Positions 33,880 to 45,700 of a stretch of DNA of 64,000 nucleotides are shown here, in pieces. The stretch comes from Hibiscus mutabilis (taxonomy: Eukaryota; Streptophyta; Magnoliopsida; Malvales; Malvaceae). Position 1 is the first letter of the stretch, and each line of letters begins with the position of its first letter. Below the pieces are notes generated by a model. That model did not search any database and had not been told where the DNA came from. It saw only the letters and a program-made list of their open reading frames with translations. The stretch spans positions 74,941,850 to 75,005,849 of the forward strand of contig CM033717.1 of NCBI GenBank assembly GCA_019671005.1, given 5' to 3'. The translations under genes and the position numbers were made by a program.

Positions 33880-35340
33880 GAACGTGGCTGAAGATTATGC
33901 AGAAATATAATCCATGGACGGTTGTGCAACTGGATACCGTACCGAGATACTATAATGATCGTCTCATACCTGGGGAGTGCCAATTTTTTACCTTTTCTGG
34001 ACGTTTCCGCAATGCGTTAAGGCTTTCCGCCACTGCAAGTTAATGCTCAATATCGACGGCACATTCTTGTATGGTAGATACACATAGATCTTACTGCTGG
34101 CAGTTGCACAAGATGGCAACCGAAAATACATTCCAGCAGCGTTCACAACCGTTCAAAAAGAATATATCCCTTCTTGGGAATTTTTTCTCACCAAACTGTG
34201 CAAATATGTCCTACGCCAGGTTCTATGAGAAAGAGAAGACATGATATGTACTATTTCAGATAGAGGCGCAGGGATATGAGGATCAATCTCACGTATGGGG
34301 TGTCTTGGCTATACACCACCGGTACTGTTTGCGACACATTATAGGAAACTACTATCAGAAATATAAGAATGATGATGAACGTATAATGGTTCTTCTCATG
34401 GGTACGCCTTCAACTGTCATTTTGTTTTATTTATCATTGATTTTATTATTATTATTTCTTGTTAACTATTTCATCTCTTATTAAATAGGCAACACACATC
34501 GGGTAGACCAAGTTGAGGAGCTGTTGGAAGAGTTGAGCGTAAGAAATTCATATGGATATAACTATCTTGTTGATATCTCGAGGGAGAAATGGCTGCGATG
34601 TTATGATGAAGGTCATCGATATGGTCATATGACAACAGACTTGGTTGAGTCGATCAATTCATCTCTGATAGGAACACGCCATTTGCCTATCACATCTGTT
34701 GTCAAGGCGACATATTATTGACTGGCTACCATTTTTGCAACCATCGAAAAACAAGCAGTAACTCTAGCAAAAATTTCAAATATACAATGCACACGCAAAC
34801 ACGATGGGTACGATATGCTTCTCTCGTCGCCAACATCAGTTTCAGGTATCAGAATATTTGTGACCGCTTAAAGGAATAATGTAAAATAATTACGTGGTTG
34901 ATCTACAAGAAAGAACGTGTGAATGTGGAGTATTTATACTTTCAAGTACCCGTATGTGCACGTTTTTTCTGTATGTGCATCTGTCATTTTGACGCTATAA
35001 CGCTCGTTCATCCAGTATACCAACTTGAAAACATATTCAAGGTATACCGAAACAAATTTCCTCCGATGAGAATGAACGTGATCATCGTATCATTGACGAC
35101 GAACCTAAGATATACCTATATATTTCCTCACGCCTAAGAAAAAATGTCAGCCAACGTCAACTAAGATTCATTGTACCAAGGATATGGTTCCTCGAGAACG
35201 GATCTTACAACCTAAATGGTGCAGTAGATGTAGGAACACTGAACACGACAGGAGAAAATATCCTCTTAGGACATACCCTCAAATCAACTAAACACGAGTT
35301 ACACGTAAATAGATATTGCGTTGACCTTATAAATAGAGCA
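33880..35340 (+). pseudogene. Decayed MULE (Mutator-like) transposase
   Basis: Scattered plus-strand relics fit a MULE transposase. About 34010-34080 reads KAFRHCKLMLNIDGTFLYG, the start of the catalytic MULE domain. 34140-34200 reads AAFTTVQKEYIPSWEFFLTK. 34524-34721 reads YGHMTTDLVESINSSLIGTR, the segment after the catalytic core. Near 34910-34960 CECGVFILSSTRMC resembles the SWIM zinc motif, followed by YRNKFPP near 35050. A likely intron lies about 34402-34489. Many stops interrupt the frame, so it is dead. No terminal repeats found. Confidence 0.7.
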
Positions 35341-35429
35341 CCACTGTCTCTGAATATTCTCACAACTTATCTTCATTCTTCTTCTTCTTATTACTTTACC
35401 ATTCAATATTATTTGTAAAGAGTTTGATC

Positions 35430-35820
35430 GATATAATTTGTCGAGACGAAAAACTATTACAACTTTGGTATACTACGATAGGCATATTGTCTTTGATGCA
35501 TCTCCCGACGTCGTATTTTAGTCCCCAATTACTATATTGCTTCTGCTGCCAAGGAAGTTATCGTATAACAAGTTAATGAAGGAAATGAATAAACATGTTC
35601 CACATGGTCATGGAAAAAAGCTGGAATTGTTGAAGTGTTGAATGCCGATGTTTTTAGAACCATTAACGTACTCATTATACCATGTTATGGACAATACTGA
35701 TGTGGAATTGATGGTGGAATCCTACCTACAGTTTTCTTTAGGGGCCTTGAGCTTGAGTTGTATACAATGTTTTCTGGTGATGATGATGTTATTCGAGTCC
35801 CAAATAATATGTAAACTATA
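35430..35820 (+). pseudogene. Fragment resembling the N-terminal region of a MULE protein
   Basis: Mixed frames give KEMNKHVPHGHGKKLELL, LNADVFRTINVLIIPCYG and FFRGLELELYTMFSGDDD. The style fits the variable N-terminal region of plant MULE transposases and the position next to the MULE relic agrees. Assignment is tentative. Confidence 0.35.
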
Positions 35821-35889
35821 TTTTAACGGGAAAAAACAAGGATGTCATATATACAACAATTTTAGCACCATTGCAAACATAGGTCCATA

Positions 35890-36920
35890 GGCTACGACGT
35901 GAAACTCAAACAACAACAAAAAAATATCCTCAAACATACCATAAAATCAACTTCTACATGCCTATGGACCCATGTATGCTTGTTCTTCATGGGAAAAAAA
36001 CATGGCTACATAGCATTTTTAACGCCATGGCTAGATAGGCATTGGTTTTTAAATTTGGCATGTTTTTTTAATTTTTTATCCATTTTATTTAATGGGTATT
36101 ACACAGTCCAGTCAAATCAATTTGTCCAAAACCCTTCCTTTTTGAAATTTTAAATTTACTTTTCTCATTCACCTCACCTCTATTTAACACCATGAATTCA
36201 TCCATTTCACACACCAACTTTCTGCATTTCACTCATCCCATATTTTTAATTTTATCTTTCATTCGCCAAGGAAAAAAAGGAGAAACTTCGTTTCTAGTTC
36301 CTGGTAAGTTTTGAATTTTTTATTTAATAATATATGTCCATAGTTAGAGTATTGTCGTCTTCATTTCACACAACAATTAATAATCAATTTGACCAAAGGC
36401 TCTTCATTTTCTATGATTTTAAATTTTAAATTTCCCTTCCCATTCACCCACACCCCTATTTAACACCATGAATTCACTCATTTCATACATCATCTTTCTA
36501 CCTTTCACTTATCAACCCATATACATGTCCACCAACCCATGTTTGCTTGTTCTTCATGGGGAAAGAACATGGCTAGATAGCATTTTTAGCACGATTTCTA
36601 CACCCTTTAGGATGTCTTATACGCGATAATTTAGCACCATTGTAAACATATGTTTCAATACTACGTCGTGAAGCTCAAAAAACAACAAAAATATCCCCAA
36701 CATACCACAAAATCAACTTAAGCATGACTATGGACCCATGTTTGCTTGTTCTTCATGGGAAAACATTCTTACATAGCGCTTTAACGTGATTTATACACAC
36801 TGTAGGATGTCTTATACGCATCGATCTTCACACCATTTTCAAGAGATATTTCAGTATTACGACGTGAAAGTTCACAAAAATGAAATACTATCCTCCAACA
36901 CCCCGTAATTTTACCAACAA
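35890..36920. repeat. Three diverged copies of a roughly 0.3-kb unit
   Basis: TTTGCTTGTTCTTCATGGG (or TATGCTTG...) occurs near 35975, 36540 and 36740, each followed by AACAT...TAGATAGC-like words. ACGACGTGAAACTCAAACAA-like words recur near 35895, 36665 and 36860, and AGGATGTCTTATACGC near 36610 and 36805. These form irregular tandem copies of non-coding DNA. Confidence 0.6.
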
Positions 36921-36959
36921 CATGCCTATCGAAGCTTGTTTTAACAACGGGAAAGCTCC

Positions 36960-38620
36960 AAACTTGCGTTGGTTTTATACACTTATTTTTAAATAGCATG
37001 ATACCTACTGTTTAAACTTGAAATGGTTTAAAATGTGGTTTATAGGAGTTTAAACTTAGCTTGAAACGCTGGTTTAAACTTGAAAGTAAGTATAAAGGAA
37101 TTTCTCTCTCGGTCGTGTTAGGCGAAATTGGTTTTATACACTTATTTTTAAATAGCATGATACCTACTGTTTATGCATGATTTGAGTACGTTATATACTT
37201 GTTTTTGAGCATATGTTGCTGGTGGATGCATTGCTAAATGATCCATGGAAGTATGGTTTATACTTGTTTAACAAGCATGATTAGTTGCTTTGGTAATGAC
37301 TTGGTTTGATGCATATGAAAACAGTGAGGTACATGGCTAAATGTGAATTATATTGGCAAGTGATGTTGTGGAAATGGTTTTGAAATGTAATCGGATATAG
37401 TTAGCCGGGTATAGGATTGAGTGCACTATAAACAAGTTGCCTTGGATGTTGAGGGGTTGTGATTGTACCGAATACTCTATCTGAGTACCTTAACGATTGA
37501 GGAGTTTGGTGTCCCATCTCCGGTTAGTGGGGTTATACATCTACCGATGAGTGGTGTTGAGGGTTTTATACGGTGTAATAAATATTCCACCACGGGTGTC
37601 ACAATGGTTGAGGGGTTTATATTGTGTACCGAATACTCTCTTGTGTGAACCTTGAGATGGCGGTATGATTGTATGAAGTGTTGGGACAACACTTATGAAT
37701 CCGTGTATCCGATGTTGTGTTTTGGAAATGAGACTTGGTTAGGGATCACTTGTAAGCCAATATAATTGCTGATGTATCATGTGTTGTATAATGGGATATA
37801 TACATATTTACTCTTTAAGCTTTTGCATAAGGTATGTTATGCATGAGAAGGCTTAAATTGAGGTTAGCAATGTGAGTTGTTGTTGGTTTAATGATACATG
37901 TTGCATATGGTTTAATATGCTGGACTTTGAATGGTTAAAGTGCATGGTTTAAAGGCATGATGTTTTAAACGATGGTTTAATTGTGGATTAAAAAGTGAAT
38001 TCAAAGTGGTTTTGAAACCGATTTTAGTTGTATTGATGGAATGTTGTTTTTGAGCTCTCATCACTAAGTCTTGTGTGCTTACGCTCACTTTGTTCATCAA
38101 TGCAGAGAATTAAAGATAAGGCAGCAAGGCAGCAAGGCGATCCAAGGAATTCAACATCGAAAGTATGTTTTACAAGTTGACTATGCGTAATAAGGGCAAT
38201 GAGGGTTCCTTTACTATTTTTAAGAGATGTTGTTGAACTCCCTATTTGTACAAGTTTATGTTGATGTTTTAAACTTGTAAATGGCCTTTGGTGATTGGTT
38301 TGACCTTTACTATGGTTTTTGGTATCTTGCTTGATATGATTTTAGGAAGCATGTCTATAGATTTCTTTTTGGAGCATGAAGCTATGAGATGATGATGTTT
38401 CTGATGTTTTTGTTGGAGGATCAATCCTTGGTTATGTTGATTATGCCTTAGAAGCATGTTTAGGTGTTTTGATTGGCTTAAATGCATGTTAAACCAACAA
38501 AAATGGAGGTAGAAAGCGCCCATGTTTTGATCGAGTAACGGCAAGAGGTAAAGGCAAAGGCGGCAACGATAAAAGGCAGCAGTTGCGACGGCTTAAATTT
38601 CAAATGAACAAAAATTAAGA
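36960..38620. repeat. LTR-like, non-coding repeat DNA
   Basis: No gene. A 45-base block starting GGTTTTATACACTTATTTTT occurs twice (about 36970 and 37128). Further on the composition resembles plant Gypsy-type LTRs: imperfect repeats of GTACCGAATACTCT (37466 and 37625) and GAGGGGTTTATA-like words, then TGTGTGCTTACGCTCACTTT near 38074. No clear ends or coding relic were found. Confidence 0.4.
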
Positions 38621-38689
38621 TTTTGTAATTTAGAGGTAGATAGGTTTTTTTATCTATGTTTGAAACAAAATAAAAATAAAAATAATATA

Positions 38690-39475
38690 TTTTAAGTAAT
38701 TTACATTTTGATTTTTAAATAATTTATAATCATACGACGAGTTCTTTAAATTTTTAATATTTATAAATTGAATTAATGGTGCTCATCAGTGCTCGTCATT
38801 AGTGGTGCTTATCGGTGCTCGTCGAGCGTGGCAGAATTTTCCATATATTAATATATAGGATGAGTTTACTATGCTCGACGAACACCGCTGAACATCACTA
38901 ACACTGAACGTCGTTGAACACCATTAACTTGATTAATTAAAATTAAAAATCTCAAGGACTCAAAATATAATTATAAATTATTTAAAATAAAATCCCAATT
39001 AAATTATATATATATTTTTAATTTTTTTAAATAATTGGATCAAATACCAACCTTACTCAATTTAAAAAATAAAAAACTCTAAACACAAAACCTGAAATCC
39101 AAAACCTAATGTTCAAATTTAGGGTTTACAGTTTAAGTTTTATGGTCTAGTGTTTAGGTTTTAGGGTTTTGGATTTAGGGGTTTAAGTTTATATTTTAGG
39201 GTTTAGGGTTTAAGATTTTGGGTTTAGGGTTTCAAGTTTTAGATTTCAAGTTTAGGGATTTTATTTTTTAAATTGACTAATGTTGATATTTGATCAAATT
39301 ATTTTAAAAAAGATTAAAAAATATTATATATATGAAAAATAATATAATTAAAATTTTATTTAAAATAAAATTTATAATTATATGTTGAGTCCTAAAAAAA
39401 TTTAATATTTATTAATCAATTTAATAGTATTCAAGAGTATTTGTCGAGCATTGTAAAATTTTCCTAAATATATTA
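38690..39475. repeat. Nested foldback with a telomere-like core
   Basis: A left arm (38865-39050: GCTCGACGAACACCGCTGAA...) pairs with right-hand copies on both sides: 38690-38845 (GGTGCTCGTCGAGCG) and 39340-39475 (AGTATTTGTCGAGCATTG). Between arms, 39060-39260 is a degenerate TTTAGGG-type array. No coding content. Confidence 0.6.
39060..39260. repeat. Degenerate telomere-like TTTAGGG array
   Basis: Many imperfect TTTAGGG units (TTTAGGGTTTACAG, TTTTAGGGTTTAGGGTTTAA). It flips from the CTAAAC strand to the TTTAGGG strand near 39110, so it is itself palindromic. It is inside a foldback, so I read it as element sequence and not as an old chromosome end. Confidence 0.6.
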
Positions 39476-39660
39476 CCTTCTAATAACCTTTATACTATTC
39501 GATATATATATTCGCATTCTAAGAAAATGACACCTTACCTCCCATGTTAGGAAAAGATCTCCATTAGAAGAGGATAATTCAAAATCAATTAGACGGTTCA
39601 GATTTTATCATCCATAAACATCAATACATTATCTTTTTCTAATATGTCAAAATAAATCAA

Positions 39661-40854
39661 TTTAAAGATTACTTATGTCTTAACTATAGTTTTAATTTAT
39701 CGAATTTATCTTTATTTTTTTCTGTATCAATTTAGTTTACAAAATAGCCGATTGTATTAACGTTTACCCTTTGACCAATGGAACCTAATATTGACAGTTA
39801 CAGTACTGATGTGACGGACTATGATGCTGACTTAGCGATCAAATGTGCTAATGTGACAATTCACGGTTGAAAATGACGTGCAAGGAAAGGGAATTGATTT
39901 TTCGACCAAGTTTGAGAGCAAAATTAATTTTCTAGTTGAGTAGAAGGAAAATTTTGATTTTTTAAGAAAAACAAAAGGAATATAAAAAATATTAAAAATT
40001 TAAAACATTAAAATAAATAAATGATTCAAAAATAAATTTAATTTTTTATAAATGATTAAAAAATTTGAAAACCTTCATCAGAGAATTTTTATTAGAAGTG
40101 TGTATTGTTGGAAAGTTGTATTATAAATTAGAGAATGCATGATCCAAATGAATAGCCTAATTCAGTAATTATGAATGTCAATAGTAATTACATTGCTCTC
40201 CTTAGGATGGTTGAGAGAACCATAATAGTGTATGTGTAAATGATATATAATTAACCTTATTTTAGGATTTGCCCCCTCACATTCTTTTGAGAGAAAAAAA
40301 ACCAAAAACATGGCGAAAATTTTTAAATGATTTAATACTTTATAAATATTTTTAAATTCTAATATTTGAATAATTTATTATTTATTAACCTCTGATATTT
40401 TTAATTTTATTTTTACTTATTTTTTTATATTTTTAGTTATATATTAATATAATATTTCTATACGCTTTATTAATTTTTATGTTATTTTAATATTTTCTTA
40501 AACTCGTATTTTTGTCTAAAATTAATTTTGCCTCGTATCAGAAAATCAATTTTGCCCTCAAACTCGGTCGAAAAAACATTTTCCCTTTGCTACGTCATCT
40601 TCACACATGGACCGCCATGTCAACACTATTAACTGTCTTATCAACATCATTGATAGTCACGTCACGTCAACACTATAGGCTGCCACATCAGCTTTGTAGA
40701 TTGACATGTTAATACCATGACGGTTAACGTTGGCTTTCGTCGATCAAAGGGCAAACGTTCATACAATTCGACTAATTTAAGGACTAAATTGATGCAAAAA
40801 AAGTGACAATCAATAAATTAAGACTATTATAGGAACAAAAATAGTCTTTAAGCC
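39661..40854. repeat. Large foldback element (about 1.2 kb)
   Basis: Left arm (39661-39860) and right arm (40640-40854) are diverged inverted copies: TATCAATTTAGT...GTATTAACGTTTACCCTTTG on the left and CAAAGGGCAAACGTTCATAC...ACTAAATTGAT on the right. The interior also has inverted words around AATTGATTTTCGACC / CTCAAACTCGGTCG. No coding capacity; ends approximate. Confidence 0.65.
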
Positions 40855-41568
40855 AAAAAAAAAAAAAATTGGTCCAATTTTTTATCCGTTTTTATTATCA
40901 CATGCCAAACATATTCAAAGAAAATTAATAGTTAGTAAAATATCTTTGTCTTAGGCATTTTTACCCAAATATAGCATTTTTAATATTATTTAGGATCTGC
41001 TTATTAAAAAATCATTTTTTAATTTAACACCATTTGTAAGAACTTGTATGGTTGATATGACGAGTTTTATGTGTTCTTATTTTCTAATAGAACTCGTTTG
41101 GCTCGTATGACTAGTTTCTTGAGTTTTTATTTATTTTAATAATTTTTTATAGATATTTGTTATCAAATCCCATTAAAAAATAAAAACACATGGAGTTGAC
41201 TATATTAGTCAGACGAGTTCCTGTAAAAGGTGCTAAATCAAAAATTAATTATTATAGAGTGTTAGATACGTAAATAATATAAAAATATGATATTTGAGTA
41301 AAAACGCCTTTGTTGTATCTAAAACAGTTTTTGAAAAAATAAATTTTGAAAATAAATTTATAAAAATATGATATATGGTATTATTTTAATTAATACTGAC
41401 AAATAAATAATTAAATAAATGGAGATCAATTAATTGATCGAGTGATAAAAATATTAAAATTATTTCATTTTATATTAGTTTCGAATACTAACATTAAGAA
41501 TAAAATTATATTTTTAACTAATAAAATAAATAAATTTTCTCAGATTATAAATCATCGTTGTTTTATAA
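40855..41568. other. AT-rich intergenic DNA
   Basis: No gene. Short inverted words occur around AACTCGT...ACGAGTT (about 41035-41215), perhaps another worn foldback. Confidence 0.35.
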
Positions 41569-42271
41569 AGGCTTAAGTGTTAAATAATTGCCCAAACTAT
41601 ACATTTTCAGTTAGGTGCCCAAAGTTTTTTTGGCCAAGTAAGTGCCTAACGTTTTCAAAGTAACTCGTTAGGTGCCCGCTATTAACTTACTTTTAAAAAA
41701 GTCTCTATTTTTACTAAAGTTCACAAAATAACTCTAGATCCTTAAATTCGGTCACTGTTGTCATCGTTCATTTCGCTGCCGACGACGAAATGGTATTTTT
41801 TTCTTTTGTCGCAAGATTCTAACGTCGTTCGTCGACTGATTGACTGTCATTTTTCGTCAATTGTTTCTTTTTTCTTTCGTAAGTTCGATTTTATTTCGAC
41901 GATAAGTACGTCAGCCGTCAACTATCGGTGACGAAAAATGAAAGAAATGATCGTGGGAGTCTAATGGCAGAAGTGGTGAGCACGTCATCGGCGATTGACA
42001 ACAACAATGACTAAAATCGAGATTTGAGACTTAAGAATTTAGGGACTTGAGGACTATTTTGAGAATTTTTAAAAATTTTAAGATACTTTTAAAAATAAAA
42101 CATGCCATGTGTCATGTTTTTATTAGTTAACAAAATTTTTAAACGGCTGTTAATATCGAGACACCTAAATAAAAACTTTGAAAACATTAAATACTTACTT
42201 AGCCTAATAAAAAATTTAAACACCTATCTAGAAAAAGTGTAATTTGGACAATTATTTAACACTTAAGCCTT
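41569..42271. repeat. Large foldback element flanked by TTATAA
   Basis: About 700 bp with inverted arms AGGCTTAAGTGTTAAATAAT and ATTATTTAACACTTAAGCCT. TTATAA occurs directly at both borders (41563-41568 and 42272-42277). The arms continue GCCCAAACTATAC-like and GGTGCCCAAAG-like. The middle has inverted GC-rich words around CATTTCG...GACGACG. Non-coding; a relative of the element at 31846-32665. Confidence 0.72.
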
Positions 42272-42780
42272 TTATAAGTAATGTCTCTAATTAGATAAAA
42301 ATCTTATGCCTCTTTTCGGTATTCTTTCTATGCCCCACTATTAAAAAATATAAAAAAATTAAATTTTAAATCTTAACTTTAAATTCTAAATCTTAAACTT
42401 TATACCATAAAAATACACATTTCTTTAAATTTCTTGAACTCTAACTATAAATTTTAACACTAAACCTTAAATTTAATTTTTAAAATAGATATAAATAGAA
42501 CACCGAAAAACAGTAAATAATTTCTAATCGTCTCTAATTTTCGCATCTTTTCTGTTTTTGTGTTTGTTTTGTTTTCTTTCGAAAGTATTTTGAGTCTTTT
42601 CACTTAAAACCTTCGTTTCTGATATTGCTAATGCATTTTTACCATTTCCTCAGAATTTTGATTAATGGAGGGCTAGATTTTGGCTAATCTCACATAAAAA
42701 TCCAATCTTTATCAATAATCCAATAACCCAAATCTCTACAGTCTTTCAAATTCGTAGTTCTTTGGGTTGGTTTTCTCGGG
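42272..42780. other. Intergenic DNA and KAS II upstream region
   Basis: 42340-42480 is a degenerate CTAAA-rich tract. The last 250 bases should hold the KAS II promoter and 5' UTR. No TATA box convinced me. Confidence 0.4.
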
Positions 42781-45700
42781 ATGACATCTTCATCACTGGC
42801 GAGTCCGCTATGCACGTGGTTGGTGGCTGCTTGCATGTCTGTCACGTGCGGGAAAGACCAGCCACAGTCGTCAATGCTCCGTTCATCAGCTTCTTCTTCT
42901 TCTAAGAGACTCGGCCGGTGGGCTCGTACTAGAAGGAGAGCTCTTCTTTCTCAATGCGGCGGCGTCGGCGGCGGCTCAGACAGCAACCAAAACGGGGGCA
43001 TGATTTCGTCGTTTTGTGGATCCGGCATTCAAGGTCTAATGACTTCGTGCTTGGCTTTTGAGCCCTGTAACGAGTTCTATTCCTCAAAAAACAGTAGCCT
43101 TTTTGGTCAAAATGGAAGCTTTTCTTCTTTGTTTGGATCCAAAAACGTTACCTTCAATAACAATCGCAAGCAACGCAGACACAATCGCGCTGCTGCCCGT
43201 TCCGGTAGGGTTTTTTAATAGTTTTTTGCCTCTTTTATTTAATAGGAAAAAGGGTATGTTGATTTTTGCTTCCTTCTCAAATTTGGGTTCTTTTCAGTTT
43301 TCATTTTCAGCTGGTTTTATTTGATTTCTTCATGAAATTGGTGTGTGTTTTTTTGTTTGTTTGTAATTTGACCCTTTCTAGAGAAGTGTGTTTCTTCGAT
43401 TTTCATTTTTCCTTTTGTTAATTGCTTTAGATTCAATGCAATTTTGGAATTGGAAATGAAAAAAAATGAATAAGAAATATTGTAAGCTGAGAAACTTATG
43501 ATTCAGTTTATATATACTGATTAGTTAAGAGTTAGAAATGTAGTTGAATTCATGGTGCTATTAGTTCTATGGTGATGAGAAATCATTTGTTTCCAGGATC
43601 ATGCAATTTTAAGAAAAAAGAAATGATGAATTTGCAATTTTTTATTCATAATCATTCAATTATGAATATCACAGATATTGCTCTGTCTACTCCTTGCTTT
43701 CAGTTCTTATTTTATCCCTGGCAAGATGTGTAGGCTGATATTGTTTTTTTTTGTCTCGTATTGTGTCGTCTTGTCTTGATGAGCATTTTGTTAGTCTTTT
43801 GTGGGTTTGCTTCCGCCTTCGATATAAAATAAGAACATATTTGTCTAAGCATACTAAATTTCTGGGTTTTTCTGTGTATATGTGAGTGTTTGTTTGTATG
43901 TACATTATCTGCTAAACGGTGGTGTTAGAGGAAATATTCTTCATGCATATAATTTCATATGATTTGCCAGTTAAGTTGCATGTGATCTACGGGTTAATTT
44001 ATTTAAAAACGTAGGAGAAGCCATGGCTGTAGCTGTGCAACCCACGAGAGAAATCACAACAAAGAAGAAACCTCCTATGAACAAAAGACGAGTTGTTGTG
44101 ACAGGGATGGGAGTGGTGACTCCGGTTGGACATGATCCCAACGTCTTCTACAACAACTTGCTCGAGGGTGCTAGTGGCATAAGTGAAATCGAGACTTTTG
44201 ACTGTGCGCAGTTTCCATCTGTAAGTCTTGTTTAGTATCTCTCAGTTGATGTTGTTTGCACTAGCACTTTTTCTTACTGCTCCCGTTTTCTCTCCAGAGA
44301 ATTGCTGGAGAGATAAAATCTGTCTCGTCTGATGGTTGGGTTGCACCGAAACTTTCCAAGAGGATGGACAAATTCATGCTTTATATGCTTATTGCTGGAA
44401 AGAAAGCCTTGGAAGACGGTGGAGTAACTGAAGATGTAATGGACGAGTTAGATAAAGCGAAATGCGGAGTTTTGATTGGCTCGGCAATGGGTGGCATGAA
44501 GGTATATTATGCAGTTTATAGTCCATATGCCTTTATTTTATAAAGATGATGGATGCTTAGATATAAGAAATGCTGACAGTAATTACCTGCATATTCTGTA
44601 CTTTAAATCGAGAGTGTACAATATTGTAATACTAGCATTGTGTTTGTAGCCGGCCTTATAACTTAATCTCTTGAATCATAAGTGACATAGTGTCTGTGTA
44701 AGTTATCCGAGAAGTGTTAGAGTTTAAGGGAGAGTCTAATGTGTAATTAGAGTTTATTCCTAAGTCAGTAGTTTAGATTTACTAGAAGTCTTATTTAAAT
44801 TAGGGATAAATATTATTTAAATTAGAGATAAAAGTATAGTTTTAACTATACTGAAACTGTGTAATTGCCTATTTAAAGGCTCACCTTACACATTTGAATT
44901 AGTAAGAATAATAAGAAAATACAAAGAGAAACATTGTTCTCTCTGGAAAATATACTATTCATCTTCTTCAAACAACAAATCTCTAACTACCGATCACACA
45001 CGAACCACCATCATTCATCGCATCTCCGGCCACCATGGCCCCTTTCTCACAGTCTGTAGAACCCCACATGAGGAAACGCAACCTTAAGAAACAAACTGAT
45101 TTTGCACTTAGATTTCCTTTGTAGTTCCATTGATTCATTTAGGTGGTTTTTGGATGAAAAGGTTTTCAATGATGCAATTGAAGCTTTGAGGATCTCGTAC
45201 AAGAAGGTGAATCCTTTTTGCGTACCATTTGCTACTACAAATATGGGTTCGGCAATGCTTGCGATGGATTTGGTGAGCTTAAATTTTGAATTTGCAATGT
45301 TAAGAACTTAAGATATATGTTGAACTTTGAACTTCAAAGTTTAAACTGTTGATTTCTTCAGGGATGGATGGGGCCTAGCTATTCAATCTCCACTGCATGC
45401 GCAACAAGCAACTTTTGCATATTAAATGCAGCAAACCACATCATTAGAGGCGAAGCTGTAAGTTGAGAAAAGAGAAAATCCAATATATTCGTATTTTAAT
45501 TTTGTTACTCTGTATCTGAGGTATTTGAAACAAAATTGTAGGATGTGATGCTTTGTGGTGGCTCGGATTCAGCAATTATACCGATTGGTATCTCTTTCTC
45601 TTTTTTGTATTTGACATTATTTTACAATCTTTCCAGTTGGTACAAGCATGATATACTTGGTTTTATGATTTTTTTTTATTCAGGATTGGGAGGATTTGTG

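Noticed and set aside
35642..36153. Two ORFs of about 80 residues as small membrane proteins
   Set aside because: They are T-rich frames over MULE-like relics and non-coding repeat units; no conserved feature.
39060..39260. True interstitial telomere from a chromosome fusion
   Set aside because: Units are imperfect, the array flips strand, and it sits inside inverted arms. Other tracts in the window have the same design, so an element origin fits better.
45034..45110. Short open frame after the LTR-like sequence in KAS II intron 3 as an extra exon
   Set aside because: KAS II phases and conserved sequence join 44501 directly to 45162, so no extra exon is needed.
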